Assembly: GCA_019242065.1 (NCBI GenBank)
Contig: JAFAWJ010001033.1
Span: 1 to 6,019 of the forward strand
From: Chloroflexota bacterium
GTDB lineage: Bacteria; Chloroflexota; UBA6077; CF-72
DNA length: 6,019 nucleotides
Direction: 5' to 3'
Shown: positions 1-6,019 of the stretch, piece by piece
How positions within the stretch are numbered: the first letter of the stretch is position 1
Layout: every line of letters begins with the position of its first letter
Notes under the pieces: generated by a model
Databases searched by the model: none
What the model was told of the DNA's origin: nothing
What the model saw: only the letters and a program-made list of their open reading frames with translations
Made by a program: the position numbers and the translations under genes

Positions 1-408
1 CCGCGCGCGGTCACTCGCCTCTTCCATACGCCGGAAGCCGTGCTGGGCGTGCTGAATCTACGCGGCGACATCCTCCCCGCGCTCGATCTCGGCGTGCTCG
101 TCGCGGAGCCGCCTTCGGCAGCGGGCGGCGTCGACGAACGGTTCCTCGTCCTTCGCGCGACCACGGGCGAAGCGAACAAGCCCACTTCGTTCGCGGTGCG
201 CGTGCAGAAGCTCGATGCGCTGCGCGACGCCGGAAGCGGCGAGATCGTGCCGCTCCCCTCGGGAATTCCCGAGCGCGCCGCGCGTGTCGCGCGCGGCATC
301 GTCGCCGCCGACAACCTGCGACCCTGGCAGGCGCGCATCCTGCTCGCCGTGGCGCTGACGCGGACCTCCGATCCCGAGGCGATCCAGGCCCTCTTCGACA
401 GCCACTGA
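1..408 (+). CDS. CheW-like domain protein, 3' end (5' truncated by window edge)
   Basis: The frame is open from the first base and stops with TGA at 406-408, giving 135 visible codons; the true start lies upstream. Visible residues 14-31 (VLGVLNLRGDILPALDL) match the conserved CheW-fold signature in which a glycine and an 'NLRG' turn are followed by 'hhPhhDL'. Later strands fit the same fold: a 'FLVLRA' strand, then 'FAVRVQKLDALRD', which sits where CheW proteins have the 'hhVDxhxxV' segment, and 'GEIVPLP'. Known CheW proteins are cytoplasmic scaffolds joining chemoreceptors to the CheA kinase, and CheW domains also occur in type IV pilus and other Che-like systems. The C-terminus (RILLAVALTRTSDPEAIQAL) diverges from the usual CheW ending. 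The GTG at 40 is not a plausible start because the domain signature would then begin at residue 1. Whether this is a stand-alone CheW or the end of a longer protein cannot be seen. Confidence 0.8.
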   Translation, partial: PRAVTRLFHTPEAVLGVLNLRGDILPALDLGVLVAEPPSAAGGVDERFLVLRATTGEANKPTSFAVRVQKLDALRDAGSGEIVPLPSGIPERAARVARGIVAADNLRPWQARILLAVALTRTSDPEAIQALFDSH

Positions 409-451
409 GGACACGCACGCGGCGCACAGCGGCGTCGCGCAGTACGGTTGC

Positions 452-559
452 ATGCCCGGCGCATCCATGCGTATGGTTCTTCGGCACATGCAGTCCGTGC
501 TCGAGGGCGACGCGGACAGCGCGCGGGCAATTGTCGAGGTCCTCTTGGCCGAGCCATGA
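452..559 (+). CDS. Possible small ORF (35 aa) overlapping the pump start (ATGA)
   Basis: An ATG at 452 opens a 35-codon frame ending in TGA at 557-559, which overlaps the pump's ATG at 556 as ATGA, the classic arrangement for translational coupling. The second half (QSVLEGDADSARAIVEVLLA) reads like ordinary protein: amphipathic, acidic, mostly G or C in third codon positions, unlike the arginine-rich product of the pump frame over the same bases. Other in-frame ATGs lie at 467, 473 and 488. No clear ribosome-binding site precedes any of them. The frame is open upstream to about 358, so this could instead be the tail of something older, or chance in GC-rich DNA. I recognise no family. The observation is direct; that it is translated is inference. 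Confidence 0.25.
   Translation: MPGASMRMVLRHMQSVLEGDADSARAIVEVLLAEP
536..540 (+). promoter_or_regulatory. Weak candidate ribosome-binding site for the pump
   Basis: GAGGT lies 15 bases before the ATG at 556, longer than the usual 5-9 base spacing. It is the only purine-rich match near the start. Poor fit suggests the pump may depend on coupling to upstream translation through the ATGA overlap rather than on its own site. Confidence 0.25.
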
Positions 560-3500
560 TGTGGTTGACGCACACCGCGGTGGCCAAGCCGCTGGCCATC
601 GTGGCGATCTTCATTGCCGTCGTCGCCGCGGGCGTTGCCTCGTTCTTCGCGCTGCCGATCAACCTGTTTCCGCAGTTCAACGTCCCGGTCGTCGTGGTCA
701 CGACGGCCTGGGCCGGTGCCAGCCCCAACGAGGTGGAGCTGCAGATCACGCGCCCCATCGAAGACGCGGTCTCCGGGCTGCAAAACATCGACAACATCAC
801 CAGCACGTCGGGTCAGGGCGTCTCGTCGGTGGTCATCACCTTCACCGACAAGGCCAACCAGGACTTGATCGACTCCGAGGTCCAGCGCCAGCTTGCCACG
901 GTTCAGGGTCAGCTGCCGACCGACCCGAGCCAGGCCATCATCCCGATCACGACCAAGGTCGATCCCAACGCCTTGCCCGTGATGCAGGTCGCCCTCGTCA
1001 GCGACACGCTCAGCAACACGGACCTGTACTCGCTGGCAAACGACACGCTCAGCCCGCAGTTCCAACAAGTCACGGGCGTCTCCCAGGTGGCGATCGTCGG
1101 TGGCCAGCAGCAGGAAGTCGAGGTTCAGGTTGATCCCAACAAGCTGGCTGGCTACGGGCTGTCCCTGGCCACGCTGCAGACCGCTCTCGCGGCGAACAAC
1201 ACCGCGGTTCCCGCTGGCAGTCTGACCCAGGACCCGAATACCTACAACCTGCGCGTGTCCAACCTGGCGGTCCAGCCGCAAGACCTGGGCCGCATCACGA
1301 TCGGCGGTACGGCCGACGCGGCGGTCCACGTCAGCGACGTGGCCACCGTGCAGCTAACCGGTCAGCAGCAGACGCAGATCACGCGCGTCAACGGCCACAA
1401 CGGCGTGCTGTTCCGCCTCAGCGCGCAGACCGGCGCCAACACGACCGACGTGTCCGACGGGGTCAACAAGCTGATCCCGCAACTGCAGCCGCAGTTGCCG
1501 GCTGGTGCGCAGCTGGTCACGGTCCAGGACAACAGCACCTTCATCCGCTCTTCCGTGAACGGCGTGCTGGAAGAACTGGTCTCAGCGATTGTGCTGACGT
1601 CGATCGTCCTGCTGCTGTTCCTGCACAGTCCGCGGGTGTCGGTCATCGTGCTGATGTCGATCCCGACGACCCTCCTGGCGACGTTTTCGATCATGCGCGT
1701 GCTGGACTTCAGCCTGAACTTCATCAGCACGCTGGCGTTGATTCTGACGATCGGCATCCTGGTCGACGACTCGATCGTCATCCTGGAAAACACGCTCCGG
1801 CACCTGTCACGCGGTGAGCCGCCGCGGGCCGCGGCGATCAACGGTCGAGCCGAAATTGGCCTGGCGGCGCTCACCATCACACTGGTGGACGTGGTGATCT
1901 TCGCACCGACCGGCCTGGTAAGCGGTCAGGTCGGCGCCTTCTTCAAGGAGTTTGGCTTCACCATCGCCGCCGCGACGCTGTGCTCGCTGATCATTTCATT
2001 CACCCTCACCCCGATGCTGGCGTCGCGCCTGCTGCGACCCGAGCGCGAGGACGGCACCGGACCGTGGGCGCGCTTCTCGCGCTGGTGGGATGTCAAGTTT
2101 GCCGGACTGGAACACACGTATCACCGTCTGCTCGAGTGGTGTTTTCAGCACCGCTGGGCACCGCTGGCAGTAGCGTTGGCAGTCCTGGTCGGCGGAATTG
2201 CCATGGTGCCACTGGGCCTGGTGCCGGTGGAGTTCTTCCCCAACATCGACCAGGGCTCCATTTCGATCAATACGACGGTGGCGCCTGGCACGTCACTGGC
2301 AGCGCACGACGCCATCATGCGCCAGATCGAGGGGCAGCTGGCCCAGATACCCGAGGTCCAGACGTACAGCGCCTCGATTGGCGCCAGTCAGACCTTCGGC
2401 GTCGGGGCCGCCTCGATTACCCAGGGCACGGTCTCGGTCGACATCGGCTCACGTTTGAACCGCAGCCGATCCGTGTTCGCGGTCGCCGACGACATCCGCT
2501 CGCGCATCGACGGGATTCCGAATGCGACCATCCAGGTCCAGGTCAACGGCGGCAATGGCGCGGGACAGGCCGAGCAGGTCCGCATCCAGGGGCCCGACGT
2601 CAACGTGCTCACGACACTCGCCAATCAGCTTCAAACACAGATGGAGCAAGTGCCAGGCGTCACCGGCGTGACCAACAGCTCGTCGGCGGCACTTCCCGAG
2701 CTGCAGATCACCGTCGATCCGGCGCGCGCGTCCACGCTCGGCGTCACCCCCGCCACGGTTGGCAGCGCGGTCAGAACCGCTTACTCGGGTGACGTGCCCA
2801 CGAAGTGGCGCCGCTCGGACGGCAAGCAAATCGACGTGCGGGTGCTTCTGGCGGACTCTGCACGCAACAACCTCAGCGCGTTGGGGACGGTGCCGGTGCA
2901 GACCACCGGCGGCCAGATCCTGCCGCTGAGCCAGATCGCCACGATCGCGCAGGTTCCGACGCCGAACGAAATCGACCGCCGCGACCGACAGCGGGTGGTG
3001 ACGGTCGGCGCGGACATCGCCACTGGCTACGTGCAGAGCCAGGTGGACCCGGTCGTACAGTCGCTGTCGAAGCAACTCGCGCTGCCGACCGGCTATACGG
3101 TCACCTTCGGCGGCAACGCGCAGTCGCAATCGGAGGCCTTCGGCGAATTGTTCGCGGCGCTGGGCATTTCCGTCCTGCTGGCGTATTTGCTGATGGCGAT
3201 TCTGTACAACTCGTTGCTCGAGCCACTGATCATTCTGTTCGGCTTGCCGGTGGCCTTTGGCGGAGCGCTCATCTCGAGCGCGTTGTTCCGCTACACGTTC
3301 AACCTGTTCTCGTTGATCGGCGTCATCCTGCTCGTCGGGCTGGCGATCAAAAACGGGATTTTGCTGGTCGACCGTACCAATCACAACCGTGAGCGGGGCA
3401 TGGGTCAGATCGACGCCGTACTGGAGGCCGGCCCGGCACGCCTGCGAGCGATTCTGATGACCAGCGCCACGATTGTCGTGGCGCTGTTGCCGAGCGCCTT

Positions 3501-3780
3501 CCAGTTGGGCGAAGGCTCGGAGATTCGTGCGCCCCTGGCGGCCACCGTGGTGGGTGGAGTCATTGCCTCGACGCTGCTGACGCTGGTGGTGGTGCCAACC
3601 ATGTACACCATTCTGGATAGCATGCGCGGCCGCTTGAGGCGTCGGCCGGCACCTGAAGCAGAACCACGTTCACGTCCACCGGGCGGCAGACCGCCACAAC
3701 GTCCGCTGCCGAGCGAGGCGGACGGCGCTCCGCGCGAACCGGTGGGTCGCTCGGCAGCCGGTCCGCCATCCCCGGCGTAA
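556..3780 (+). CDS. RND-family efflux permease (AcrB/HAE1-like), complete
   Basis: This 1074-residue inner-membrane pump resembles AcrB-type RND transporters, which exchange protons for substrates as trimers and take substrates from the membrane or periplasm. Length is close to AcrB (about 1050). The layout is standard: TM1 at about 11-33, a large outside loop to about 337, TM2-TM6 at about 338-488, TM7 at about 536-556, a second large loop to about 864, then TM8-TM12 to about 1020. Proton-relay residues are all present: D404-D405 in TM4 (GILVDDSIVILEN), K932 in TM10 (GLAIKNGILLVD), and R962 and T969 in TM11 (RLRAILMTS). The double aspartate favours the HAE (organic-substrate) type over HME metal pumps; the substrate is unknown. 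The ATG at 556 was chosen because TM1 follows at once; an extension to a TTG at 448 would add an arginine-rich, non-homologous leader. ATG at 559 is also possible. The adaptor gene follows 34 bases downstream, the reverse of the acrA-acrB order. The Pro/Arg-rich C-terminal tail is described separately. Confidence 0.97.
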   Translation: MMWLTHTAVAKPLAIVAIFIAVVAAGVASFFALPINLFPQFNVPVVVVTTAWAGASPNEVELQITRPIEDAVSGLQNIDNITSTSGQGVSSVVITFTDKANQDLIDSEVQRQLATVQGQLPTDPSQAIIPITTKVDPNALPVMQVALVSDTLSNTDLYSLANDTLSPQFQQVTGVSQVAIVGGQQQEVEVQVDPNKLAGYGLSLATLQTALAANNTAVPAGSLTQDPNTYNLRVSNLAVQPQDLGRITIGGTADAAVHVSDVATVQLTGQQQTQITRVNGHNGVLFRLSAQTGANTTDVSDGVNKLIPQLQPQLPAGAQLVTVQDNSTFIRSSVNGVLEELVSAIVLTSIVLLLFLHSPRVSVIVLMSIPTTLLATFSIMRVLDFSLNFISTLALILTIGILVDDSIVILENTLRHLSRGEPPRAAAINGRAEIGLAALTITLVDVVIFAPTGLVSGQVGAFFKEFGFTIAAATLCSLIISFTLTPMLASRLLRPEREDGTGPWARFSRWWDVKFAGLEHTYHRLLEWCFQHRWAPLAVALAVLVGGIAMVPLGLVPVEFFPNIDQGSISINTTVAPGTSLAAHDAIMRQIEGQLAQIPEVQTYSASIGASQTFGVGAASITQGTVSVDIGSRLNRSRSVFAVADDIRSRIDGIPNATIQVQVNGGNGAGQAEQVRIQGPDVNVLTTLANQLQTQMEQVPGVTGVTNSSSAALPELQITVDPARASTLGVTPATVGSAVRTAYSGDVPTKWRRSDGKQIDVRVLLADSARNNLSALGTVPVQTTGGQILPLSQIATIAQVPTPNEIDRRDRQRVVTVGADIATGYVQSQVDPVVQSLSKQLALPTGYTVTFGGNAQSQSEAFGELFAALGISVLLAYLLMAILYNSLLEPLIILFGLPVAFGGALISSALFRYTFNLFSLIGVILLVGLAIKNGILLVDRTNHNRERGMGQIDAVLEAGPARLRAILMTSATIVVALLPSAFQLGEGSEIRAPLAATVVGGVIASTLLTLVVVPTMYTILDSMRGRLRRRPAPEAEPRSRPPGGRPPQRPLPSEADGAPREPVGRSAAGPPSPA
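3625..3777 (+). other. Pro/Arg-rich cytoplasmic tail of the pump
   Basis: Residues 1024-1074 follow TM12 and contain 14 prolines and 11 arginines in 51 residues, with no hydrophobic stretch. They are predicted to be disordered and, by the RND topology, to face the cytoplasm. AcrB has only a short tail here. The DNA also carries small G/C hairpins, for example GGCGG-caga-CCGCC at 3682-3695. No function is known; the tail could bind membrane lipid, nucleic acid or a partner, or be neutral drift. Confidence 0.75.
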
Positions 3781-3801
3781 GTTGACAAGCAGGTTTTACA
3801 G

Positions 3802-3808
3802 AAGGAGG
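3802..3808 (+). promoter_or_regulatory. Strong Shine-Dalgarno site for the adaptor
   Basis: AAGGAGG is a full match to the 16S rRNA anti-Shine-Dalgarno core and lies six bases before the GTG at 3815. It decides that start over the in-frame ATG at 3872, which would remove the basic part of the signal peptide. With only 34 bases between the pump stop and this start, and no promoter seen, the two genes are probably co-transcribed. Confidence 0.92.
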
Positions 3809-3814
3809 ACTCCA

Positions 3815-3913
3815 GTGCCGCAGTTGCGTCAGCGCTTCCGAGCTACGTCGTCGAGACCGAGGTCCGTGGCCATGGCCGGCGCGCTCCTCAGCGCGTTCGT
3901 GGTGAGCGCGTGC
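3815..3913 (+). other. Lipoprotein signal peptide with lipobox (VSAC)
   Basis: Residues 2-17 hold seven basic residues (R5, R7, R9, R14, R16 among them), followed by a hydrophobic core (MAGALLSAFVV, 20-30) and V30-S31-A32-C33. Signal peptidase II should cleave before C33, which would be lipidated and anchor the adaptor to the membrane. A Ser-Gly-Gly-Gly spacer and a Pro/Ala-rich linker follow. The n-region is long but ordinary otherwise. Confidence 0.87.
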
Positions 3914-6019
3914 TCCGGCGGCGGAGCTCCGGCCGCGCAGCCCAAGCCGACCGCGGCCCCGGTGTCGATCCCGATCACCGCCGAACCCGTCACACGCACT
4001 GACATTCAGCAGACCGCGGCGCTGACCGGCACGGTGACCGCCACTAACCAGATCTCGGTCTTGCCCCAGGCCTCCGGCAGACTCATGGACCTGTTCGTCG
4101 ACGTCGGCAGCCAGGTCCACGCCGGCGACGTCGTCGCGCAGCTCGATTCCGACAGCGCCGAGATCGCCGTGCAACAGCAGCAGGCCAACGTCGCGACCGC
4201 CCAGGCCAGCCTCAACAAGATCCTGGCCGGTGCCAAAGACGACGACGTGACCACGGCCCAGAGTCAGCTCGACGCGGCGACCACCAAGCTCAACAGCCTG
4301 CTGGCCCAGGGGCGCCCCGAAGACGTCAGGAGTGCCCAGGATCAGGTGGTGGCGGCACAGGCGCGTCTGCAGTCCCTCCAGAACCAGGGGCGGCCCGAGA
4401 GCATCGGTCAGGCTCAGGCCAACGTTACCAGCGCGCAGGCCAAACTGGACGCGCTGCTCGAGGGTCCGACCAACGACGAGGTGAAAGCCGATCAGACCGC
4501 CGTCGAGAGCGACAAGGCCGCCGTCCAGGCCGCCGAAGCGGCTTCGGCGGCGCTCGGGACGAGCAACGCGTCGGACCTCCAGACGGCCCAGAGCGGGCTG
4601 CAGAGCGCGCAGTCGGCCGCGGCCGCGGCGCAGAGCGCCCTGGACTCGGCCAACGCGGCGCTGGCCAATCAGCCGCCGTCGACCGCCGCCAACGTCCAGG
4701 CGGCCCAGACCACGTACGACAATGCCGCCGTGGCGCTCACCGCCGCGCGCGCCGCGCTCAACCAGAACGACAATCCCACTCCGGCGTCCATCGCCCAGGC
4801 ACAGTCGGCGGTGGATACGGCCCAGTCGCAGCTCCAGTCGGCCGAAGCAAGTCAGACGAACCTCGAACAGGGCGTCTCCGCGCCGTGCGCCGAGACCGCC
4901 ACGCTCATCGGCCCACCTACGCCCGCCAACAGCACCGCCTGCGGCACGGCCAAGACGGCCGCGTCGGCGGCGGTCAACGCCGGCAACAGCGCCGTGGCCA
5001 GCGCGCAAGCCCAGCTCTCGCTGCTCACCAGCGGCGGGGCGCCGGCCACACGGGCCGAGCTGGTGGCCTCGCTCGAACAGGCCGACAACAACCTGAAGAG
5101 CGCCAGGGCCAAGCTGGACCAGATCAACTCCACGGGCATCGCCCTCGACCGCGAGCAGGCGTTGTCGCAGCAGGCGAGCGCCGAATCGAACCTGGTGAGC
5201 GCCCAGGAAAACGTCAAGACCGCCCAGGCCAAGCTCACCGCGCTGCAGGACGGCTCGATCGAGTCCGAGCGCCAGACCGCCCAGTCGAACCTGATCGCCG
5301 CGCGCCAGCGACTGCAAAGCGATCAGGCCCGGTTCGAAGAGCTGCTCAAGACGCCCAAGGACACGGACATCGCCCAGGCACAGGCCGCCGTCGACCAGGC
5401 CCAGCAGGCGCTCGCGCTGGCCCAGTCGCCGAATACCGCGCAGGACATCGGCGCCCAGCAGGCGACCGTCGACCAGGCTCAGCAAGCGCTGACGAAGGCA
5501 AAATCGCCCAACACCACCTACGACATCGAGCAGCAACGCCAGGCCGTCATTCAGGCCGAGGCCAACCTGCACGCCAAGCAAAACCCGTATACCGACGACG
5601 ACATCAAGCAGGCGCAGGGTCAGTTGAACCAGGCCCAGGCTGGCCTGGCGAATGCGCTGCTCGAGCTGTCGCAGACAAAAGTGACGGCGCCCGTAGACGG
5701 CGTGGTATCCGAGAAGCTCGTCGCGCCGGGCGCCTTCGTGAGTCAGACGAGCTCGATCGTGACCCTGGTCCCACCGGGGCTGGAGGTCGTGGCGAGCCTG
5801 CCCGAGCAGCAACTGGGCAGCGTGCAGGTGGGCCAGCAGGTCAACTTCACGGTGTCGGCTTATCCCGGGCAAACCTTCCAGGGCGTCGTTTCCACGATCT
5901 CGCCGACCGTCAACGCGCAGACGCGTACCGTGCAGCTCCAGGTGCAACCCACCAATGACCAGGGCCAACTGCGGGGTGGCATGCTGGCCAATCTCGGCAT
6001 CGTCACAGCCTCGCAACAG
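3815..6019 (+). CDS. RND/HlyD-type periplasmic adaptor lipoprotein with greatly expanded hairpin (3' truncated)
   Basis: This membrane fusion protein should link the upstream pump to outer envelope parts. 735 codons are visible with no stop before the edge. Order: lipoprotein signal with C33; Pro/Ala/Thr linker 38-49; first half of a lipoyl-like domain at about 72-112 (SGRLMDLFVDVGSQVHAGD); a helical hairpin at about 115-620 rich in Ala and Gln; second lipoyl half at about 619-656 (KVTAPVDGVVSEKLVAPG); then a beta-barrel domain to 735, including LRGGMLANLGI, which matches the 'LRPGM' strand near the end of this domain in AcrA relatives. The split lipoyl domain around a hairpin is the family hallmark. 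AcrA is about 400 residues with hairpin helices of only a few dozen; here each arm has about 240 residues. Ala-Gln repeats of this kind are, as I recall, seen in HlyD-like proteins of Chloroflexota. Only a short C-terminus is likely missing. An ABC-type (MacA-like) role is less likely given the RND partner next door. Confidence 0.93.
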   Translation, partial: MPQLRQRFRATSSRPRSVAMAGALLSAFVVSACSGGGAPAAQPKPTAAPVSIPITAEPVTRTDIQQTAALTGTVTATNQISVLPQASGRLMDLFVDVGSQVHAGDVVAQLDSDSAEIAVQQQQANVATAQASLNKILAGAKDDDVTTAQSQLDAATTKLNSLLAQGRPEDVRSAQDQVVAAQARLQSLQNQGRPESIGQAQANVTSAQAKLDALLEGPTNDEVKADQTAVESDKAAVQAAEAASAALGTSNASDLQTAQSGLQSAQSAAAAAQSALDSANAALANQPPSTAANVQAAQTTYDNAAVALTAARAALNQNDNPTPASIAQAQSAVDTAQSQLQSAEASQTNLEQGVSAPCAETATLIGPPTPANSTACGTAKTAASAAVNAGNSAVASAQAQLSLLTSGGAPATRAELVASLEQADNNLKSARAKLDQINSTGIALDREQALSQQASAESNLVSAQENVKTAQAKLTALQDGSIESERQTAQSNLIAARQRLQSDQARFEELLKTPKDTDIAQAQAAVDQAQQALALAQSPNTAQDIGAQQATVDQAQQALTKAKSPNTTYDIEQQRQAVIQAEANLHAKQNPYTDDDIKQAQGQLNQAQAGLANALLELSQTKVTAPVDGVVSEKLVAPGAFVSQTSSIVTLVPPGLEVVASLPEQQLGSVQVGQQVNFTVSAYPGQTFQGVVSTISPTVNAQTRTVQLQVQPTNDQGQLRGGMLANLGIVTASQQ
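4172..4483 (+). repeat. Four 26-residue (78-base) repeats, outgoing hairpin arm
   Basis: Residues 120-223 divide into four units of exactly 26 residues ending at V145, V171, I197 and V223. Each unit has an Ala/Gln/Leu helix and then a turn: GAKDDDV, GRPEDV, GRPESI and GPTNDEV. The consensus ending is Gly/Pro, two or three polar residues, Asp/Glu/Ser, Val/Ile. The DNA copies have diverged, so selection seems to act on the protein pattern rather than on recent tandem duplication. Confidence 0.9.
4886..4942 (+). other. Cysteine-framed loop at the predicted hairpin tip
   Basis: C358 and C376 bracket a Pro/Gly/Thr-rich loop (GPPTPANST within it) with no helix-forming pattern, halfway between the two repeat arms. 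Apart from the lipobox C33 these are the only cysteines in the visible adaptor. A disulfide here would close the tip of the hairpin. The position is seen directly; the bond is inference. Confidence 0.6.
5372..5683 (+). repeat. Four 26-residue (78-base) repeats, returning hairpin arm
   Basis: Residues 520-623 again form four exact 26-residue units, ending at I545, I571, I597 and V623, with I519 closing the segment before. Turns are TPKDTDI (before the first), SPNTAQDI, SPNTTYDI and NPYTDDDI; the last unit runs straight into the second lipoyl half (TKVTAPVDG). The first two units share AVDQAQQAL/TVDQAQQAL, suggesting duplication more recent than in the outgoing arm. Confidence 0.9.

Noticed and set aside
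448..477. Possible promoter before the pump: TTGCAT, 18 bases, TATGGT
   Set aside because: Only three of six and four of six consensus matches, close to chance level, and it lies inside the candidate small frame.
448..555. N-terminal extension of the pump to a TTG at 448
   Set aside because: It would add 36 Arg/Gly-rich residues before a first membrane helix that normally lies within about 10 residues of the start; no ribosome-binding site precedes it.
58..1329. 423-codon open frame on the minus strand across the CheW end and the pump start
   Set aside because: It spans two genes with recognisable plus-strand homology and gives a low-complexity Arg/Asp/Gly-rich product; a GC-rich shadow.
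3717..3767. Inverted repeat GGCGGAC / GTCCGCC near the pump 3' end as a terminator
   Set aside because: Arms are 37 bases apart, lie inside the coding tail and are not followed by a T-run; the adaptor follows at once, so termination is not expected.
3782..3787. Perfect -35-like TTGACA between pump and adaptor
   Set aside because: At 16-18 bases downstream there is only the Shine-Dalgarno region (GAGGAC and neighbours), nothing like TATAAT; the gap is also too short to hold promoter, leader and ribosome-binding site.
4172..5683. Periodic DNA repeats read as a CRISPR-like or satellite array
   Set aside because: The 78-base period is in frame and imperfect at DNA level, with no constant repeat and unique spacer pattern; it reflects the protein repeat.
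3560..6016. Very long open frame (818 codons) on the minus strand
   Set aside because: It lies opposite the adaptor, whose GC-rich Ala/Gln/Asp codons leave few stops in the reverse frame. The product is an Arg/Gly/Leu-rich string without domain motifs, while the plus strand shows clear adaptor domains, lipobox and Shine-Dalgarno site.

Overview
The window is GC-rich, all its genes read on the plus strand, and both neighbours run off the edges. Its core is a two-gene efflux-type module: an AcrB-like RND (HAE1-type) pump followed by its periplasmic adaptor (membrane fusion protein). The lipoprotein signal, the Pro/Thr/Ala-rich linker after the lipobox and the alanine/glutamine-rich adaptor hairpin resemble proteins of Chloroflexota or neighbouring GC-rich phyla. 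That assignment is an inference from protein style; no marker gene is present.

Layout: 1-408 is the 3' end of a CheW-like chemotaxis/signalling adaptor gene. 409-555 is a short gap that may hold a 35-codon reading frame ending in an ATGA overlap with the pump start. 556-3780 is the complete RND permease (1074 aa) with an intact proton-relay set and an unusual 51-residue Pro/Arg-rich C-terminal tail. 3781-3814 is a short spacer with a strong Shine-Dalgarno sequence. 3815-6019 is the adaptor, starting at GTG and still open at the window edge after 735 codons.

How the genes work together: the pump should use the proton-motive force to move a substrate outward, and the adaptor should be lipid-anchored beside it and link it to whatever lies further out. 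No outer-membrane (TolC-like) factor is seen, though one could lie downstream. The CheW-like gene upstream may only be a neighbour.

The most striking feature is the adaptor. About 500 residues of helical hairpin are inserted into one lipoyl domain, far more than in AcrA-type adaptors. Each arm contains seven helical units. The three spacings nearest the base are exactly 26 residues on both arms, and those nearer the tip are 32-39 residues. Helix breaks on one arm mirror those on the other about residue ~366, where the only two non-lipobox cysteines (C358 and C376) frame the predicted tip. This suggests a very long segmented hairpin, possibly disulfide-capped, reaching across a deep envelope.
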